Assembly: GCA_946807835.1 (NCBI GenBank)
Contig: OX327705.1
Location: 10,508,501 to 10,572,500 of the forward strand
Direction of reading: 5' to 3'
DNA length: 64,000 nt
From: Ailanthus altissimus
Lineage: Eukaryota > Streptophyta > Magnoliopsida > Sapindales > Simaroubaceae
In this document: positions 12,168 through 24,257 of the stretch, piece by piece
How the letters are laid out: the number at the start of each line of letters is the position of its first letter
Position numbering within the stretch: position 1 is the first letter of the stretch
Program-made: the position numbers and the translations under genes
Notes under the pieces: model-generated
What the model saw: only the letters and a program-made list of their open reading frames with translations
Databases searched by the model: none
What the model was told of the DNA's origin: nothing

Positions 12168-12974
12168 ATATACAACCCACCTATGTGAGTTAATGGATCC
12201 CGTATCTATGCACATCAGACTCGATAAGCATCAGACCGCACCCAGCGACACGTAGTGGTCAAACCATGAAAGGGATCTTACATCTATGAAACAAAAATGT
12301 AGTGGATCACCCACAAGTCCACTTTGGCACTCAGGTCAAAGGACCATATATACTGCTTAACTTGAGTGGACCTACCATTGACGGTTTCATAGGATATCTA
12401 TTCGGGTTCTCATGAGTCTATTCATTATTCGGTCTTAATTGAACACTCGTATACCTATACGAGCTCTAAGCTCATAGTCAGCTAAGAACAACCGTCTGTA
12501 CTATATAGACAGACATACACTGATCTATATGAAAGGGATTCACCGATAGACCTACATTGGTGAAAATAGATCAAGAACACAGTGTTTGAGAACACACTTG
12601 CATAATGACATTTCCTAGTACCTATTGTAACTCTTTCCAACTATGTCATACTAGTGTACCCTCAAGTTTTTGTCCCATTATAAATAATATTCTAACTTTT
12701 TAGATCCTGCTGACTCTTATAACCTGCTAACTCTTAATAGTGCTAACTTTTAGCATTTATAAGCCTCGGCTTTGCTAACCCTTAGCACCGGTCTAAACTC
12801 CTTTAGACCGAATCTGAATCCTTTCAGATCATACAATGTTCAGAATGTGATAAGTATCATTACCATTTAATAAAAAGTATTAGCGATTTAATAAAATACA
12901 TTGTATAAATATTATCAAATAAGTATTCATTTAAACAGGGATGGCACGTAAGCATATACCCTAATAGCATTAAT
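12168..12974 (-). mobile_element. LTR-C fragment, inverted (second of two)
   Basis: It starts inside LTR-C with ACAACCCACCTATGTGAG, the counterpart of about 25,040 read backwards, and runs to CCCTAATA at 12,974, the LTR start with one change. GYP1 pol sequence resumes at once afterwards. The first fragment (11,688-12,167) overlaps it in LTR-C content. Confidence 0.75.
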
Positions 12975-12984
12975 CCTTGGAGAA

Positions 12985-13295
12985 GAATAACCTCAAATAC
13001 AAGGCAGCTATAGATAAGCATCGAAAGCATCAAGTGTTTAAGGTAGGTGATAAAATGAGGGTTTATTTATATAAGTAGAGGCTACCTGTAGGAGTTCATG
13101 GCAAACTAAGGCAGAAACGTTATGATCCTTTTAAAGTTTTAAAGAGGGTCAATGATAATGCATATGTGATAGACCTACTTGATGATATTGGCATATCAAA
13201 AACTTTTAACGTAATATATCATTCTAAAGGCAACCTATATGATCACTTTAGAATGAGTTCTTTCCAAGTTGAGGAGAATGGTGGGAGACATCACA
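12985..13295 (+). pseudogene. GYP1 integrase C-terminal end
   Basis: Translation in shifting frames gives AAIDKHRKHQVFKVGDKMRV near 13,002, then [40 protein letters not shown] and [10 protein letters not shown]. This is the GKL..R..GPF..L....NAY.I.L....ISNTFN pattern ending plant gypsy polyproteins. At least one stop interrupts it (after VYLYK). It sits just before the 3' LTR, as it should. The integrase catalytic core is missing. Confidence 0.85.
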
Positions 13296-13304
13296 TTAAA
13301 GCCT

Positions 13305-13767
13305 TGGTAATTTCAAAAATAATTATGAACAGTCCAAATTATTAGAACCAGCCCATGAAGCCCAAAATTGAAGAAGTTTGTGAAGGATTCAGCACATTCA
13401 TTCTAGAACTCTGACTTGCTACAAATTTGAACTTTCAAGTAGCCAATTTAGAATTTAAATTCCAGCAACACTTTAAGACTTGGGTTTGTTGTAATTTTTT
13501 AAGTTTACTTATTTTTGAATTTTCTTGTACTCTTTTACATTTGTAACTTGATCCTAAAAGTCTCTATATGAACAACAGGATTGAGAGTTTGGGATTTAGT
13601 AATTATTTTTCAGATTCTATAATAAATAAACACAAAGAGCGTTTTCCTAGAAAACTTAGTTTTAAGTTGGTGCCTAGCTAATCTCAACTTCGTCTTCTTG
13701 AACGATATCAACATAATTACATCTTTGCAAATGAAATTGCGAACCTATCAACGTTTGTCCTGTGTCA
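13305..13767 (+). repeat. GYP1 3' LTR
   Basis: Direct repeat of the LTR at 5,110, starting TGGTAATTTC and ending CCTGTGTCA. It follows the integrase end by about ten bases, without a long clean polypurine tract (a short GTGGGAGA is at 13,281). Confidence 0.85.
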
Positions 13768-14846
13768 TCACATACCAGAACCAATTTATGTAATTGATGA
13801 CCGACACCAGCCAATTGCTGCCACTGCTTGCAACAACTCAAAATGGCAGTGATGACAAGGAAGACGATAATATTACTGCGGATGACATGGACAAATACCT
13901 AATCGTCAATGATTTGCCGTTAAAATTGACAGATCGAAAGGTAATCACGTTTTTTTACCTTTAAACATTTAAAATATAAAATATAATATAATATATTATA
14001 ATATAATAATATAATAAAATTAAAAAATTAAAAGTAATACAGACGGCCAAATGCCTAGCTGTATCGGTGGCCAAATGGCCACTGGAACAGGAGGCCAAAT
14101 GGCTACCTGAACCAGGCGACCATTTGGCCTTAAAAAGATTTTTAAAAAATTTATTATTTTTTAAACTTTTTATTATTTTTATTAGTTTTCTAATTTATTT
14201 TTTATTATTTTAGAAATATTTTTAATATTTAATATTAAGTTTTTATTATATTTAAAAGTCAAATATTGAAATTTGGGTAAGTCAGTTTCATTGAGCATGT
14301 AGGGGTAAAACGATTATTTAACACTGATTAATAGAAAATCTGTTAAACTTAATGAAATATTCCTAATATTTGGGATCAGTGTCTATTTGGGCGAAAAATT
14401 GGACACAAATGTCAATTTTTAAATTTACGTATATTATTGTAATTAAATCATACCTAAAAGGTATTAATGATGATATCCCTTTTTATTTGTGTATTTCATT
14501 TCTTTTAGTTTAATTAAGTTTTGGGTTAGAAAATGATTATAGGTCAATGATAAGAATTAGAAAACTAATTGTAGAAGCTATAAATCCTAGGAAACAAGAG
14601 ATATTATAAGTTGAATTCTGGAGACTTAATTTGTTTTAAGAAACTGAATGCTTGGGATCACGTTGTCACCTGAATTTCAGGAATGAGCAATTTTCTTTTC
14701 TGCTGCATTCTTGGGGGTTTTCTAAAAATAAAGTGTGAATCTTTGCTATGTGGATTTCACTCGCAGTTTGAAAATGTGATATGGAGATTAGTAATTTGCT
14801 TACATGTCTGAAATGTAATGTAATGTACTGTTGCCTTGGGCTGTAG
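13768..14846. other. Gap between GYP1 and the GT47 pseudogene; one weak exon candidate
   Basis: Mostly AT-rich. An open stretch at about 13,797-13,938 (acidic, with ITADDMDKYLIVNDLPLKLT) ends at a GTAATC that could be a splice donor, but no family was recognised. It could be an exon of the GT47 gene, of another gene, or transposon ORF1 tail. A 24-bp tandem repeat lies at 14,042-14,130. No exon expected upstream of the GT47 fragment was recognised. Confidence 0.4.
14042..14130. repeat. 24-bp minisatellite with GGCCAAATGGCC core
   Basis: GGCCAAAT recurs at 14,045, 14,069 and 14,093 (24-bp spacing), and the fourth occurrence is inverted (CATTTGGCCT at 14,120). The core GGCCAAATGGCC is nearly palindromic, and this patch is GC-rich against AT-rich flanks. 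Confidence 0.8.
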
Positions 14847-17042
14847 AAAGCCTTGAAGTGGGTAACAGATCAGCCTGCATGGAAACAATCTGAAGGGAGG
14901 GATCACGTACTTCCAGTTCATCATCCCTGGTCTTTTAAGTCTGTTTGCAGATATATGAAAAATGGAATTATGCTGTTACCGGATATGGACTCCTCGGGGA
15001 ACTGGTAATTATATTGACTCTAGTTGGAAAAAAGGTTTGCTTATTCTTTTTTCAGATTTCACTGGTTCATTACTTGCAGCAAATGTTAATTAGTGATTAA
15101 TTTTGAACCTTTAGGTACAAACCAGGACAAGTTTCACTGTTGAAAGACCTAATTCTTCCTTATGTCCCAAATGTTGATTTTTGTGATGCCAAATGTGTAT
15201 CAGAAAGCGAATCAAAGAGAAGCACATTGCTCTTTTTCTGTGGGCGTCTCAAAAGAAATGCTGTGAGTTTTGGTTGAATGAAAAAAATTTGCTTTAGTTT
15301 TGTTGATTATGTGCGTATTTTGTTTTAAACATTAATGTTTGATGAGGTGGTTTTGGTCATATAATCTTCTTCTTTCATGGCCCAGAATGCCTTTTAATTG
15401 CTGTGTGGGAAAAAGTTTACTATGTTCATCACTCTTGAACATCATACTTTGTTGTTGTTGATTCATGTGCCCAGTAAATAACATGGAAATTTTGAAACAA
15501 AATAGATGATGGCATAGCTTTATTCCATTTGGTCCAAGGCAGATGCTGAGGTTTCCATCTCTTTTTCCCTTTTATGCAGATAGCTTTATTTGTTTCTTCC
15601 AGTGATGCCATACAACCAGGATGGCTTTTGAAATTTCTAAGAGGTATTAATTAGCCCAGCTCATATACGAGAAATGCAGAGAAATCTTGTACAGGTTTGT
15701 GACTGTAAATTTGACATTTCTTCTACTACTATGCTACAGTATTGCTTTTATTTACTTGTGAAATGGTTGAATAGGTGTGCATACATTTGTATGATCCAAG
15801 TTGGAATTATTTTTGTGTGGAACCTAGGAAGACCAATTTAGTTTTCCGATTAATTATAATAGCTAGGACTTCTATTTATTTCTATGTACCCTTGATCTTT
15901 GAAAATTAAAATAGAAAATTGGCTAATCCGGTGAAGTGACTAATGTTATTGTTTTCATTGTCCCAGTACTCTAGTCATTTCTTGTATTCCAGTCCTGCTC
16001 AACCCTTGGGTCCGGAAGACTTAGTCTGGAGAATGGTTTGTACTGCCCCTTCTGCAGCCAAAGACTTGGTTCAGTTTATATTTTCATTCATATGTTGATG
16101 AGAAAGTTGCACACTACTTGCTGGTGTCAGATATATTATTGAATTCAATTTTGTTGAGTCATTTATATTCCACATTTGGCCAAATGTGCACCTTTGTTGT
16201 TTAAATAAGGCCATTTTAAGTAATTTATGTTAGTATTCCAGGTGGCCACTCTTGATGTGATTGAATAATAAAGCATTAATTATCCTGAACAGTGGAGGAA
16301 ATTGAACACTTTGCAGATCCCCCAAAATAAATAATAGAATTTCTTTTCTCATTGATGATGTTTATTATAGGGTTTTCTAGGATACTAATAGTAGGCTGGG
16401 ATTGGTTTAGTCAAAACTCAATAATATGAACAGATACTAATATTATGTCTGTTACACAATGGTATAATTATAAAAAAAGATCCAGGTGAAGAGTCCCAGG
16501 TGTTGGTTAGGAGACGTTAAGATTCTTCATTAGGACTTTTGCAGTAGTGAGGAAATATGACGTCAAACCTTGCCTCGATTATTTATTGCAATTAATTATT
16601 TGTCATATTTGCTTTGCCCTCAATCTTGTGTGTCCTGAATGTTGGTTGAGTTTGACACTTCTGGCATGGCTAGATACATAAAAATTTCTACTCTTGCTGC
16701 AAATTATATTCTTTATCCAGTGAAGCTTAGGAGAGGAGTGCCAAAATTGATGATAATGAGAATTCTACTTGTGTTTTACTTTTGTTTACTTTCTATTGCT
16801 GAAATCTGCAATTCTGCAGAATTCAGTATAATTTTTTTTTTTTAATTTATGGAATCGTGCAGTAAAACTAAGTGTTGAATTAGCATTTGATCTTTATTTT
16901 TTTCTGCAACAGATGGCTGGTAAATTGATAAACATTAAGCTTCACACTCGGAGATCGCAGCGTGTGGTGAAGGAGTCTAGAAGCATATGCACTTTGTGAT
17001 TGCAGGCGCGCCAACATTTCAAGTACCACTGCCTTGCGTTGA
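14847..17042 (+). pseudogene. GT47 / exostosin-family glycosyltransferase pseudogene, 3' part
   Basis: Five exon-like blocks with GT/AG borders were found: 14,847-15,004, 15,115-15,262, 15,580-15,694, 15,967-16,035 and 16,913-17,042. Their translation matches plant exostosin (GT47) enzymes, Golgi glycosyltransferases of wall polysaccharide synthesis. It includes GRDHVLPVHHPWSFK, LLPDMDSSGNW, YKPGQVSLLKDLILPYVPNV, IALFVSSSDAIQPGWLLKF, SSPAQPLGPEDLVWRM and IKLHTRRSQRVVKESRS. The family's exon between RLKRNA and IALFVSS, which carries the nucleotide-sugar binding core (FCL.PAGDTPSSARLFDAIV type), is absent: only intron-like sequence lies at 15,263-15,579. A 4-bp insertion (AATT near 15,650) creates a stop after LRGI. 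A single extra T near 16,993 shifts the tail, giving TGA at 16,997 instead of the expected end at 17,040. The N-terminal part is also missing. It is a pseudogene. The exact subgroup is uncertain. Confidence 0.88.
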
Positions 17043-19709
17043 TCTATTTTTGTCTCATTCTCACAGTTAAAATTATTCTTTCATATGGTAGTAAAGCTGC
17101 ATGTTCATATTATTGAGTTGGAATGATAAAATTCTATTAAATTTGTTGTAACAGTGAAAAAGTATCTCTTCTTCTCAGTTTGCCGCCAAGTCATTGACCC
17201 TTCCATTTCATTTTCAAGGTGGCTAATGTAGGGTTGTATCAGTAGAGCAGATTGTATCAATGCATGTTTATGAGATTTATGGAATATACAAAAATATTTC
17301 CAGACAAGCAAGCAGAGTTGAAAGCTACATGGGAAAGTAAATGGAAATTAAGATGTAAGAGCCTGCACGAGGTAGTGTATGATTGAATAGACTTCCTCAT
17401 ATGGGACGACGGTACTGGCTGGCGGACATAAAATTATTAATAATTTGTACTTGTATTAACAGTTTAATGGTAAAAAGTTAATGGTATATTTATTTTTATT
17501 TTAGTGGAGATTTTGAGTTTAAATTTTTCTTTTTATAACAAGGAAAAACAGAAAAATGAATAATTAATTTTTTAAAATGAAACGTCAAAAAAACCGTTAA
17601 TGTTAGTTGTATAACAATCAAGGAAATAGAACATTAAGAAGTTTGGAAGAAGCCCAAAACTGGCACTGTGCGAGTGGCATGGGTAATGCGCTGTATCGGG
17701 TTGAGTTGTTGAGGATGGGGCATAATATGGATCTGACGTGATGAATGGATTTACTTTTTGCAGATTAGACTGGCAAGAAATAACCCAAGTGCCTTAAACT
17801 GGAATTTTGTTTTGGGCCTTTTACATTAAACATTGGCCTAAACAAATGGACCTGTTTTAGTGGGTTATTTGGTACATCAGTGGCACTACCACTTATTTTC
17901 CTGAGACCCAGTTAGATGTCCTTACAGACCCTGCATAGGATAATTTAATAAATTACCTTTATATTGAATTATTATTTGAATTTTAAATTTAATAAAAGAA
18001 GAGGTCAAACTGGTTAATGTATTTGAAATTAAATAATGTTATACTTCTTAAATTATATCTCAAAATTTAAATTTTAAATGAGATTTGAAGTTACCATTAA
18101 CTAAAAAAATGATATAATGAGTTAAAAATTATAAAAATTAATCTTTTAATAATTAGTTGACACGTTTTTTAAATTCAAATTTTAAAATTAAAATTTGAAA
18201 TATGTAGCGATATTGTTTGAAATTAGTGTTAAGTTGGTTTCTTTGAAGTTGACCCAGTTGAATTATCATATTAGACGTGTTTGTCTAATATCAGTCCACT
18301 AGCATGATGTAATAAATATAAAATTATTAATCTAAAATTCTAATATCAAGCAAGAGTCATGTTGATGATCAAAGAAATTATCCCTAATTTAAACAATTAT
18401 GTGCTGTTGTGCATTAGTGTGATACATATAGCAGTTAGACATAGGCTTTATTAATAAGAATTTAACTATTTTTTACCAAATATATTTTTGGTTACAAAGT
18501 AATTGAAAGCTTTTTTTTTTCCGAGGGAATAAAAAAATATTAGATAAATATCTTTTCATAAAAGTACTTCTATGTATCTTTATTGAACGTGTTCTTTAGG
18601 GTTAGGGATACGTACGTAAAAAGATTGAGATTATGTCAATTTGTGATTTAATTATTTAAAGTGATTGTTAACTACAAAAATAATTATTTAAGAAAGAAAA
18701 AGTATAAGGAATTTATAATTTTGTTTTTTTTTTTTTTAATATCGATACTTTTAATTGAAGGGTAATCAAGACAATATAGGTTTGTTACAGCGTAATCTAC
18801 AATTTAGCGCATGCAAAACCAATTCTATTTCAATCTTTCACAAATAGTCTCCTTACAAAAATAATAATTTTTTATAGGTAAAAATTATTTGAATAATTTT
18901 TATTAGTTAAAAAGATTATAAATAAATTAAATTAACTTTATTAATAACATAATTCAAAAAATTATTTCACAATGTATTTTTTTTTAAAACTTTTGTGTTT
19001 AATTTATAAATATATAAGTATAAAAATATAATAGTAGTACATTGTGATGAAATGGAGAAGAAATAAAATATGTCAACGAAAAAATATAATAAATTAAAAA
19101 AAATAATAAAATTGGGAATGAAGTAGAAATAAAACCCAATATTTCCAACGTCTCACACACTGCTCCTCCTCGTGCTGCATGGCCTGACACATAGCCTCTT
19201 CTTATAGCGCAAGGTGATGCTAGATGCACACTCTAGTCTCCATTGTTCTTATTTATATTCTTTGATAATTTTTGTCGAATTTTATCTATTTTTACCTTTT
19301 TTCGGTCATTTTAATTAAATCTATCAATTTTCAACTATATTATGCTAATCTACTCATTTTTATTTATTTTTAAAAAATATATAAAAAATGTAATAAATTA
19401 AAATTTTAATAATTTTTGTCTATTTTTTAAATTTTTATTTCTTAATTAATTTTTTTAACTTTTAATCTTTAAAATATTAATGTTTAAACACCTGATCTAT
19501 TTATTCTTAAACTCAAATTTAAATATTAAAATATAAATATTGTTTGAATGAATTTAAAAAAAAATAGTAAGAGAGATGCAAAATATACTTTAAAAGTAAA
19601 ATAATTGAAATTTAAACTTTATAATTATTAAAAATTACATTTTAATTTTGTGCCTATAAAAATATATAAATTTAAAATAAGAGTTACTATCTTTCTATAG
19701 AGTTGTATT

Positions 19710-20545
19710 CTACAGTTCTTAGGCCACGTTTGAGAGAGAACTACGAGCGGTTGGGACTAATTTGCAATCCTCGATGTTTGGAAATATTATAAAATTAACT
19801 AATTAAAATAAGTCATACCATTCTTTTTAAATTGTCCATAAGCAATAACACGAGCTATTCAATGGTTCCCATAGAATAGAGATGGCCAGTCCTATTTTTA
19901 TGAAATATAATTAGTGTAATAATAGTTCATAAAAAATTGTTTAATAATAATATATTTAAAAATAATAATTAACATATCATAACAATCATATTTATATTAT
20001 TATTAAGTAATAACAATAAAAATTATTAATTATTGATGCAATTAACAATAATTATAAACATAACCTATATATTTGAAATAAATTATATGCATTCATATAA
20101 TAGACAATGTAATATTTATTAATCTTATTAAAGGAAGTTATATCTTAGTTAAATTAAATATATGTTTAGATAACTAATATCCAATTTATTTAACTTTTCA
20201 TAAATATATTATTTTTCAATAATTAATATATATTAATAGTTAGTATAAAATTGTTAACTGTTAAATATTATAATACTTAAACAAAAAGTATAAATACTAT
20301 AATTGAAGATACTACTAATAAATGATGTAAATTATATATTTGTAATGTAAAAGTTATTCTTATATAAATGGTTGTTGAATTGAAATTAGTAATTAAAATT
20401 TTATTTTTTTATTAATTCAATTTTGTTCAGTCCCATATTACACCAAACACAAGATTGACTATAAATAATACAATCTAATTTTATTCTATTTTAAAAATTA
20501 GTCCAATTCAATTCCGCGTGCAAATGTATTTGAGGAATTCAAACT
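19710..20545. mobile_element. Possible MITE remnant (GTTTG-type ends)
   Basis: The left part has TTAGGCCACGTTTGAG and GGGACTAATTTG; the right part, reversed, has CTTGTGTTTGG and GGGACTGAAC. This layout is common in small plant DNA elements of the PIF/Harbinger or hAT type. The inverted match is short and imperfect, and no target duplication was found. Confidence 0.25.
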
Positions 20546-21309
20546 CACACCTTCAACATTTTCTATTTAGCATTTAGATAAAATATAAAGGTCATAGAGA
20601 TCACTGTCAGATGACTAAATTATTTAAGTTAAAAGTTAAAAGGATAAAATTATCTTTCAACTATCAAATGAGTTTAAAATATCAAAATACTCTTATATGT
20701 ATTTTAAAATAAAATGATAAAAATAATAAATTTAGTGAGACTTGTAACCAAGATCTTTGAATGAAAATATAGCACTTTAACAATTATGATATAACATTTT
20801 CTTAACACTAAGTGTTAATATCTTTTATATATACATAAATTAAATTAATTAAAAAATTAAAAAATAATTAAAAAATAGATCTAGCCCACCACGTAGGAAA
20901 ATGACGACCGACTAGTCGCTATTTTCCAACAATAATAGGTCAGTTCTATTTCTAATTATTTATTATTTATTTTATTTTAAAATATAAATTAATTACACAA
21001 TGACATGCTACATAAAAACCAATTGCATGATTATTTTAATACTTTAATTATTTTTTACCAGATGACAGTTAACTTAAACGGTTTCTATTTTTTATGGCCC
21101 TTTTAAAACTTTGAGGTCTATATATCCTTTACCCTAACATTTAAAAAGAAATTGCTAATTTAGTCTTTGAAGTTTAATTAAATTATTCAATCAAGTTAGT
21201 GCCTATTAATAAAAAATAATATCAAAAGTTTTTTAAATTTGATTAAATATAAAATTATTTTTCATAATTAAATATATCAATTAATTTTAATACTATACAA
21301 AAGTGCCAT

Positions 21310-21630
21310 TCATATAAGGATGGAAAATTTTGATTCTTGATTGGTTTAGTTTTAAACCGCCAAGAATCAACTGATCCACTAATAGTGGAAACAATTAGTT
21401 CTATAGGGAAAGAATCGAACCAAACCAGTATAACTTAGTTTTAAGTTTTAATCTAATATTTATTTGATCTATTTTAAGTATTTTTTTTTATTTTGAACCA
21501 AACGAAACCTATTGGTTTAATTCATATGGAATTAACCAAAAGAACCGACATATGAACCAAGTTGAATTAGTTTAATTCAATTCAATTTAGTTAGTTTGGT
21601 TTGAATCTATTTATACCATTTTTAGATGTT
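21310..21630. mobile_element. Possible small hAT-like element with GGTTT/AACCAAAC motifs
   Basis: Several AACCAAAC / GTTTGGTTT-type inverted motifs lie between AAGGATGGAAAA (21,317) and ATACCATTTTTA (21,616). The style resembles the ends of the better supported element at 62,484-63,690. The ends are only weakly inverted, so this is tentative. Confidence 0.25.
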
Positions 21631-21676
21631 ATGTTTTTTTAAATAAAAATAAAAATATTTTATTTCCTTGAAATTT

Positions 21677-22732
21677 TGGCCCATGCCCAATCTAAAGGAG
21701 ACTTAGCATGGCCTATGTCCCTTGAGTATTTGGAACAACCCAAGAACGTTTCATCCAAGGCATATAGTCGACCCTAATAAGGCCCATGACCTAGAAGAAT
21801 ATCATAGATGCTAAACCACCAACATTGAAAGACTCCATTTTTGCACAAGGGATGTTCTTGAACCATACTTTCAGTATCAATAGATGCTTCGACAATTAGC
21901 ATAATCCTGAAGCTGAACACAAGCTTTTTATAAAGGTTGACCACATAAGTTCACATAAGAACATCATAATATAAATTAACCAAGGATCAAGGACCTAAAT
22001 ACATCGACCCGAGGACTCAAATCACCCATTGTCCCCAAAGATCTTGGAATCTTAAAATTTTTAAAGTAAATCCCTTACAATCATAGGATGTGGCTTAAAT
22101 GGGAAAGACTCCTACAATTTTAAAATGTGGCTAAAATAAAAAGGTAACAGCTTGTCTTAATTCTATAAGGATTCAACTACCAAAGATAGCAAGGCTTATA
22201 AAAAGGGGGTGTGGACAAAAAAAATAAAAGGCTTTTGGCTTTTTTTGCTTATTTTGAATGGGAACAAGGGAAAAATGAGGCCTTTAGCCTTTTTTTTCCT
22301 CTCTCTTAATGGCTATAAGAGAAAATGGCCTTCTTTTTCTATTTTTTGTTTAGGATTAGCAGACAACCATCTTTATTGGTTCTTTTAAAACCCTTAGGGT
22401 CTTTAAGGTAAGATCTTTTATAATTAAGTTTATTAATTATAAAGACCATGCCTCCTTGTACTCTTGCTACAAAGATAATTACTCAATAGTGCCATTAAAA
22501 TAGACTAAGGCTCAGTGCAGTGTATAGGCTCACATTGACCTGGACTACTATAATTTTGTCTTATATATGATTGTTTATGATTATTCTTCCTTTCTCTATC
22601 TTGATTGGATTCAAGACTTCAGAGACCTAGTATATAAATTAAAGTTTAAACATAAATCAAGCCCAATATTATTTTTGCTAAAATATAAATCTAACTTATT
22701 AGACTGGGATAGCACAAAATTTAGAGTCGATA
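21677..22732 (+). repeat. 5' LTR of the LARD-like element
   Basis: It starts TGGCCCATGCCC; its first half matches 33,681-34,180. It continues past TATAAAAAGGGGG near 22,197, a plausible TATA-type promoter position, and ends just before the primer binding site. The exact last base is uncertain because the usual CA is not present (TA at 22,731-22,732). The ORF at 22,567-22,797 overlaps LTR and leader and has no recognisable content. Confidence 0.65.
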
Positions 22733-22735
22733 GTT

Positions 22736-22753
22736 TGGCACCATTTGTAGGAA
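22736..22753 (+). other. Primer-binding-site-like sequence
   Basis: TGGCACCATTTGTAGGAA resembles TGGCGCCGTTTGTGGGAA, a site type I recall from Tat/Ogre-lineage elements, with a few G-to-A type changes as expected of methylated repeats. It fixes the orientation of the element as plus. Confidence 0.5.
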
Positions 22754-23149
22754 TAAAACAAAACGCCATAAAATGTTGTCATTCAAAAAGTACTTAAAGG
22801 CAATGAATGCCCAAAAATGAAAAGCGTTTAAAGGAGAAGAAACAATAAGGATGAAGGCAACGAATGCCTAAAGAAGTCCTCGATACCAATCAAGCATGCC
22901 ATAATGAAGTGTTCAGAAGTCTGACCATTAGTCCATGAGCACTTAGCACATGGAGAAGAACTCTAAAAACCTTTAAGAAACTAAGAGCATTAAATAAAGC
23001 CCTAATTCACTATCTAATGACTTTCGTTCATAATTTATTTATGTCTATTGAGATAATAAGTGCTTATAAGCGCAATATTCTTAATTAGAATATATGATTA
23101 TAATTTCCTTTTTCAAAGATTTCAGTGTTTGTAGATTAATGTTACCTGA

Positions 23150-24257
23150 AGAATAACTAAGGAGATATAAGGTAAAGCCGTAATGCCCTCTCGGTCAGTT
23201 ATAAGAAGAACTAAAAGGATACGGGGTAAGATGCTAATGCCCATTTGATTCAGTTATAATAAAAATCAAGGGGATACGAGGTAAGGCTCTATTTCCCCTT
23301 TGGTTAGTTATTAGAAGAGCCAAGGGATACGTGGTAAAGCTCTAAGATCCCCTTGGTCAATAATAAGAAGAATTGAAAGAAAACGGGGCAAGGCCTTAAC
23401 GACCCCCTTAGTCATTTATCAAAAAAGCTGCAGGGATACGAGGTAAAGCCTTAACAACCCCTTTAATCAATTATAAGAAGAATTAAAAAGATATGGGGCA
23501 AGACTCTAATGACCCCTTCAGCCGGTTATCAGAAGAACTAAAGAGATACGGAGTAAGTTCAAAATGACCACCTCAATTAATTATCAAAAGGAACAAAGCT
23601 ATATGGGGCAAGGCTCTAATGACTCCCTAAATTAGATGTGACAAGAACTGAGTGGATATGGTGTAAAGCCCTAATGATCTCTTTGGTCAGTTATAATAAA
23701 TACTTATGAGATATGGGGTAAGGCCTTGATGACATACTCGGTTGGTTGAGAAAAAAATTGAGGGGATATGAGGCAAGCCCTAACAATCCCTTCAGTCAGT
23801 TATCAGAAGAATCAAAGGGATGTGAGGTAAGGCTTTAATGACCTTATCCATCCGTTGCTAGAAGAGCTGGGGGATACATGGCAAAGCATTAACATCCTCA
23901 TTTAGTTATTTATCAGAAGAACTTTATTGGGAATTAGGCAAGGCCTTGACATGGTTAGTTGATCGAAGAGTTAAAGGGATATAGAAGAAGGCCCTAATGA
24001 CCCACTTAGTCAGATATTAAAAGAACTAAGGGGTATGAGTCAAGGCCTTAACAACCCCATCGATTAGTTATCATAAAAATCGGTAGGATACGAGGCAATG
24101 CCCTAATGACTCCCTTGGTCAGTTATTAAAAGAATTTAGGGAATACGAGATAAGGCTCTAATGACAACCTCAGTCAGTTGCTAAAAGAGTCAACATTATA
24201 TAGGGTAAGGCCCTAACGACCCCCTTTATCAATTATTAGAAGATCTGGGGGAATACG
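23150..24257. repeat. Tandem array of about 55-bp units, left part
   Basis: About 20 diverged units, each with a GGATACGGGGTAAGGC-like part, a CTAATGACCCCCT-like part and a GTCAGTTATCAGAAGAA-like part. Successive GGATA-type starts near 23,217, 23,271, 23,327, 23,434 and so on give a spacing of roughly 52-58 bp. The array is interrupted at 24,258 by the solo LTR-C and resumes at 27,846 with ATACG. Unit-to-unit divergence is high, so the array is old or unconstrained. Confidence 0.9.

Larger units (their letters stand above)
5110..13767 (+). mobile_element. GYP1: decayed Ty3/gypsy retrotransposon with both LTRs
   Basis: Two similar direct repeats of 462 and 463 bp (5,110-5,571 and 13,305-13,767) begin with TG and end with GTCA. 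Between them, in order on the plus strand, are gag, a zinc knuckle, protease, the RT C-terminal and RNase H portion, and the C-terminal end of integrase. The RT core and most of integrase are missing. Positions 8,070-12,974 are foreign: an Athila-like fragment with a nested solo LTR, an unassigned stretch and two LTR-C pieces. Every coding part has stops or shifts, so the copy cannot be autonomous. No matching 5-bp target duplication was found (ATCCC on the left, TCACA on the right), so a rearrangement of one flank is possible. Confidence 0.85.
17043..21676. other. AT-rich intergenic DNA, no gene seen
   Basis: Both strands were read. No coding similarity was found; the short ORFs at 17,105-17,311 and 18,999-19,229 have no recognisable content. 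17,043 onward is probably the GT47 3' flank. Low-complexity A/T runs are frequent (for example 18,720-18,740). Possible small DNA-transposon remnants are listed separately. An imperfect hairpin (GGAAAAT...ATTTTCC) lies at 20,896-20,927. Confidence 0.5.

Noticed and set aside
5105..13772. Target duplication around GYP1
   Set aside because: ATCCC and TCACA do not match, so no duplication is claimed although the LTR pair is clear.
14042..14130. Riboswitch- or attenuator-like hairpins from GGCCAAATGGCC
   Set aside because: The palindromes are part of a simple 24-bp tandem repeat with no adjoining gene signal.
16639..16845. 68-codon plus-strand ORF
   Set aside because: It lies in the last intron of the GT47 pseudogene and has no recognised content.
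20896..20927. Imperfect hairpin GGAAAAT...ATTTTCC
   Set aside because: A single short imperfect dyad in AT-rich DNA without a gene nearby; chance is likely, so no function is claimed.
23150..24257. CRISPR-like array
   Set aside because: Units are adjacent and diverged over their whole length with no unique spacers, and the context is a plant retroelement; it is a tandem repeat.
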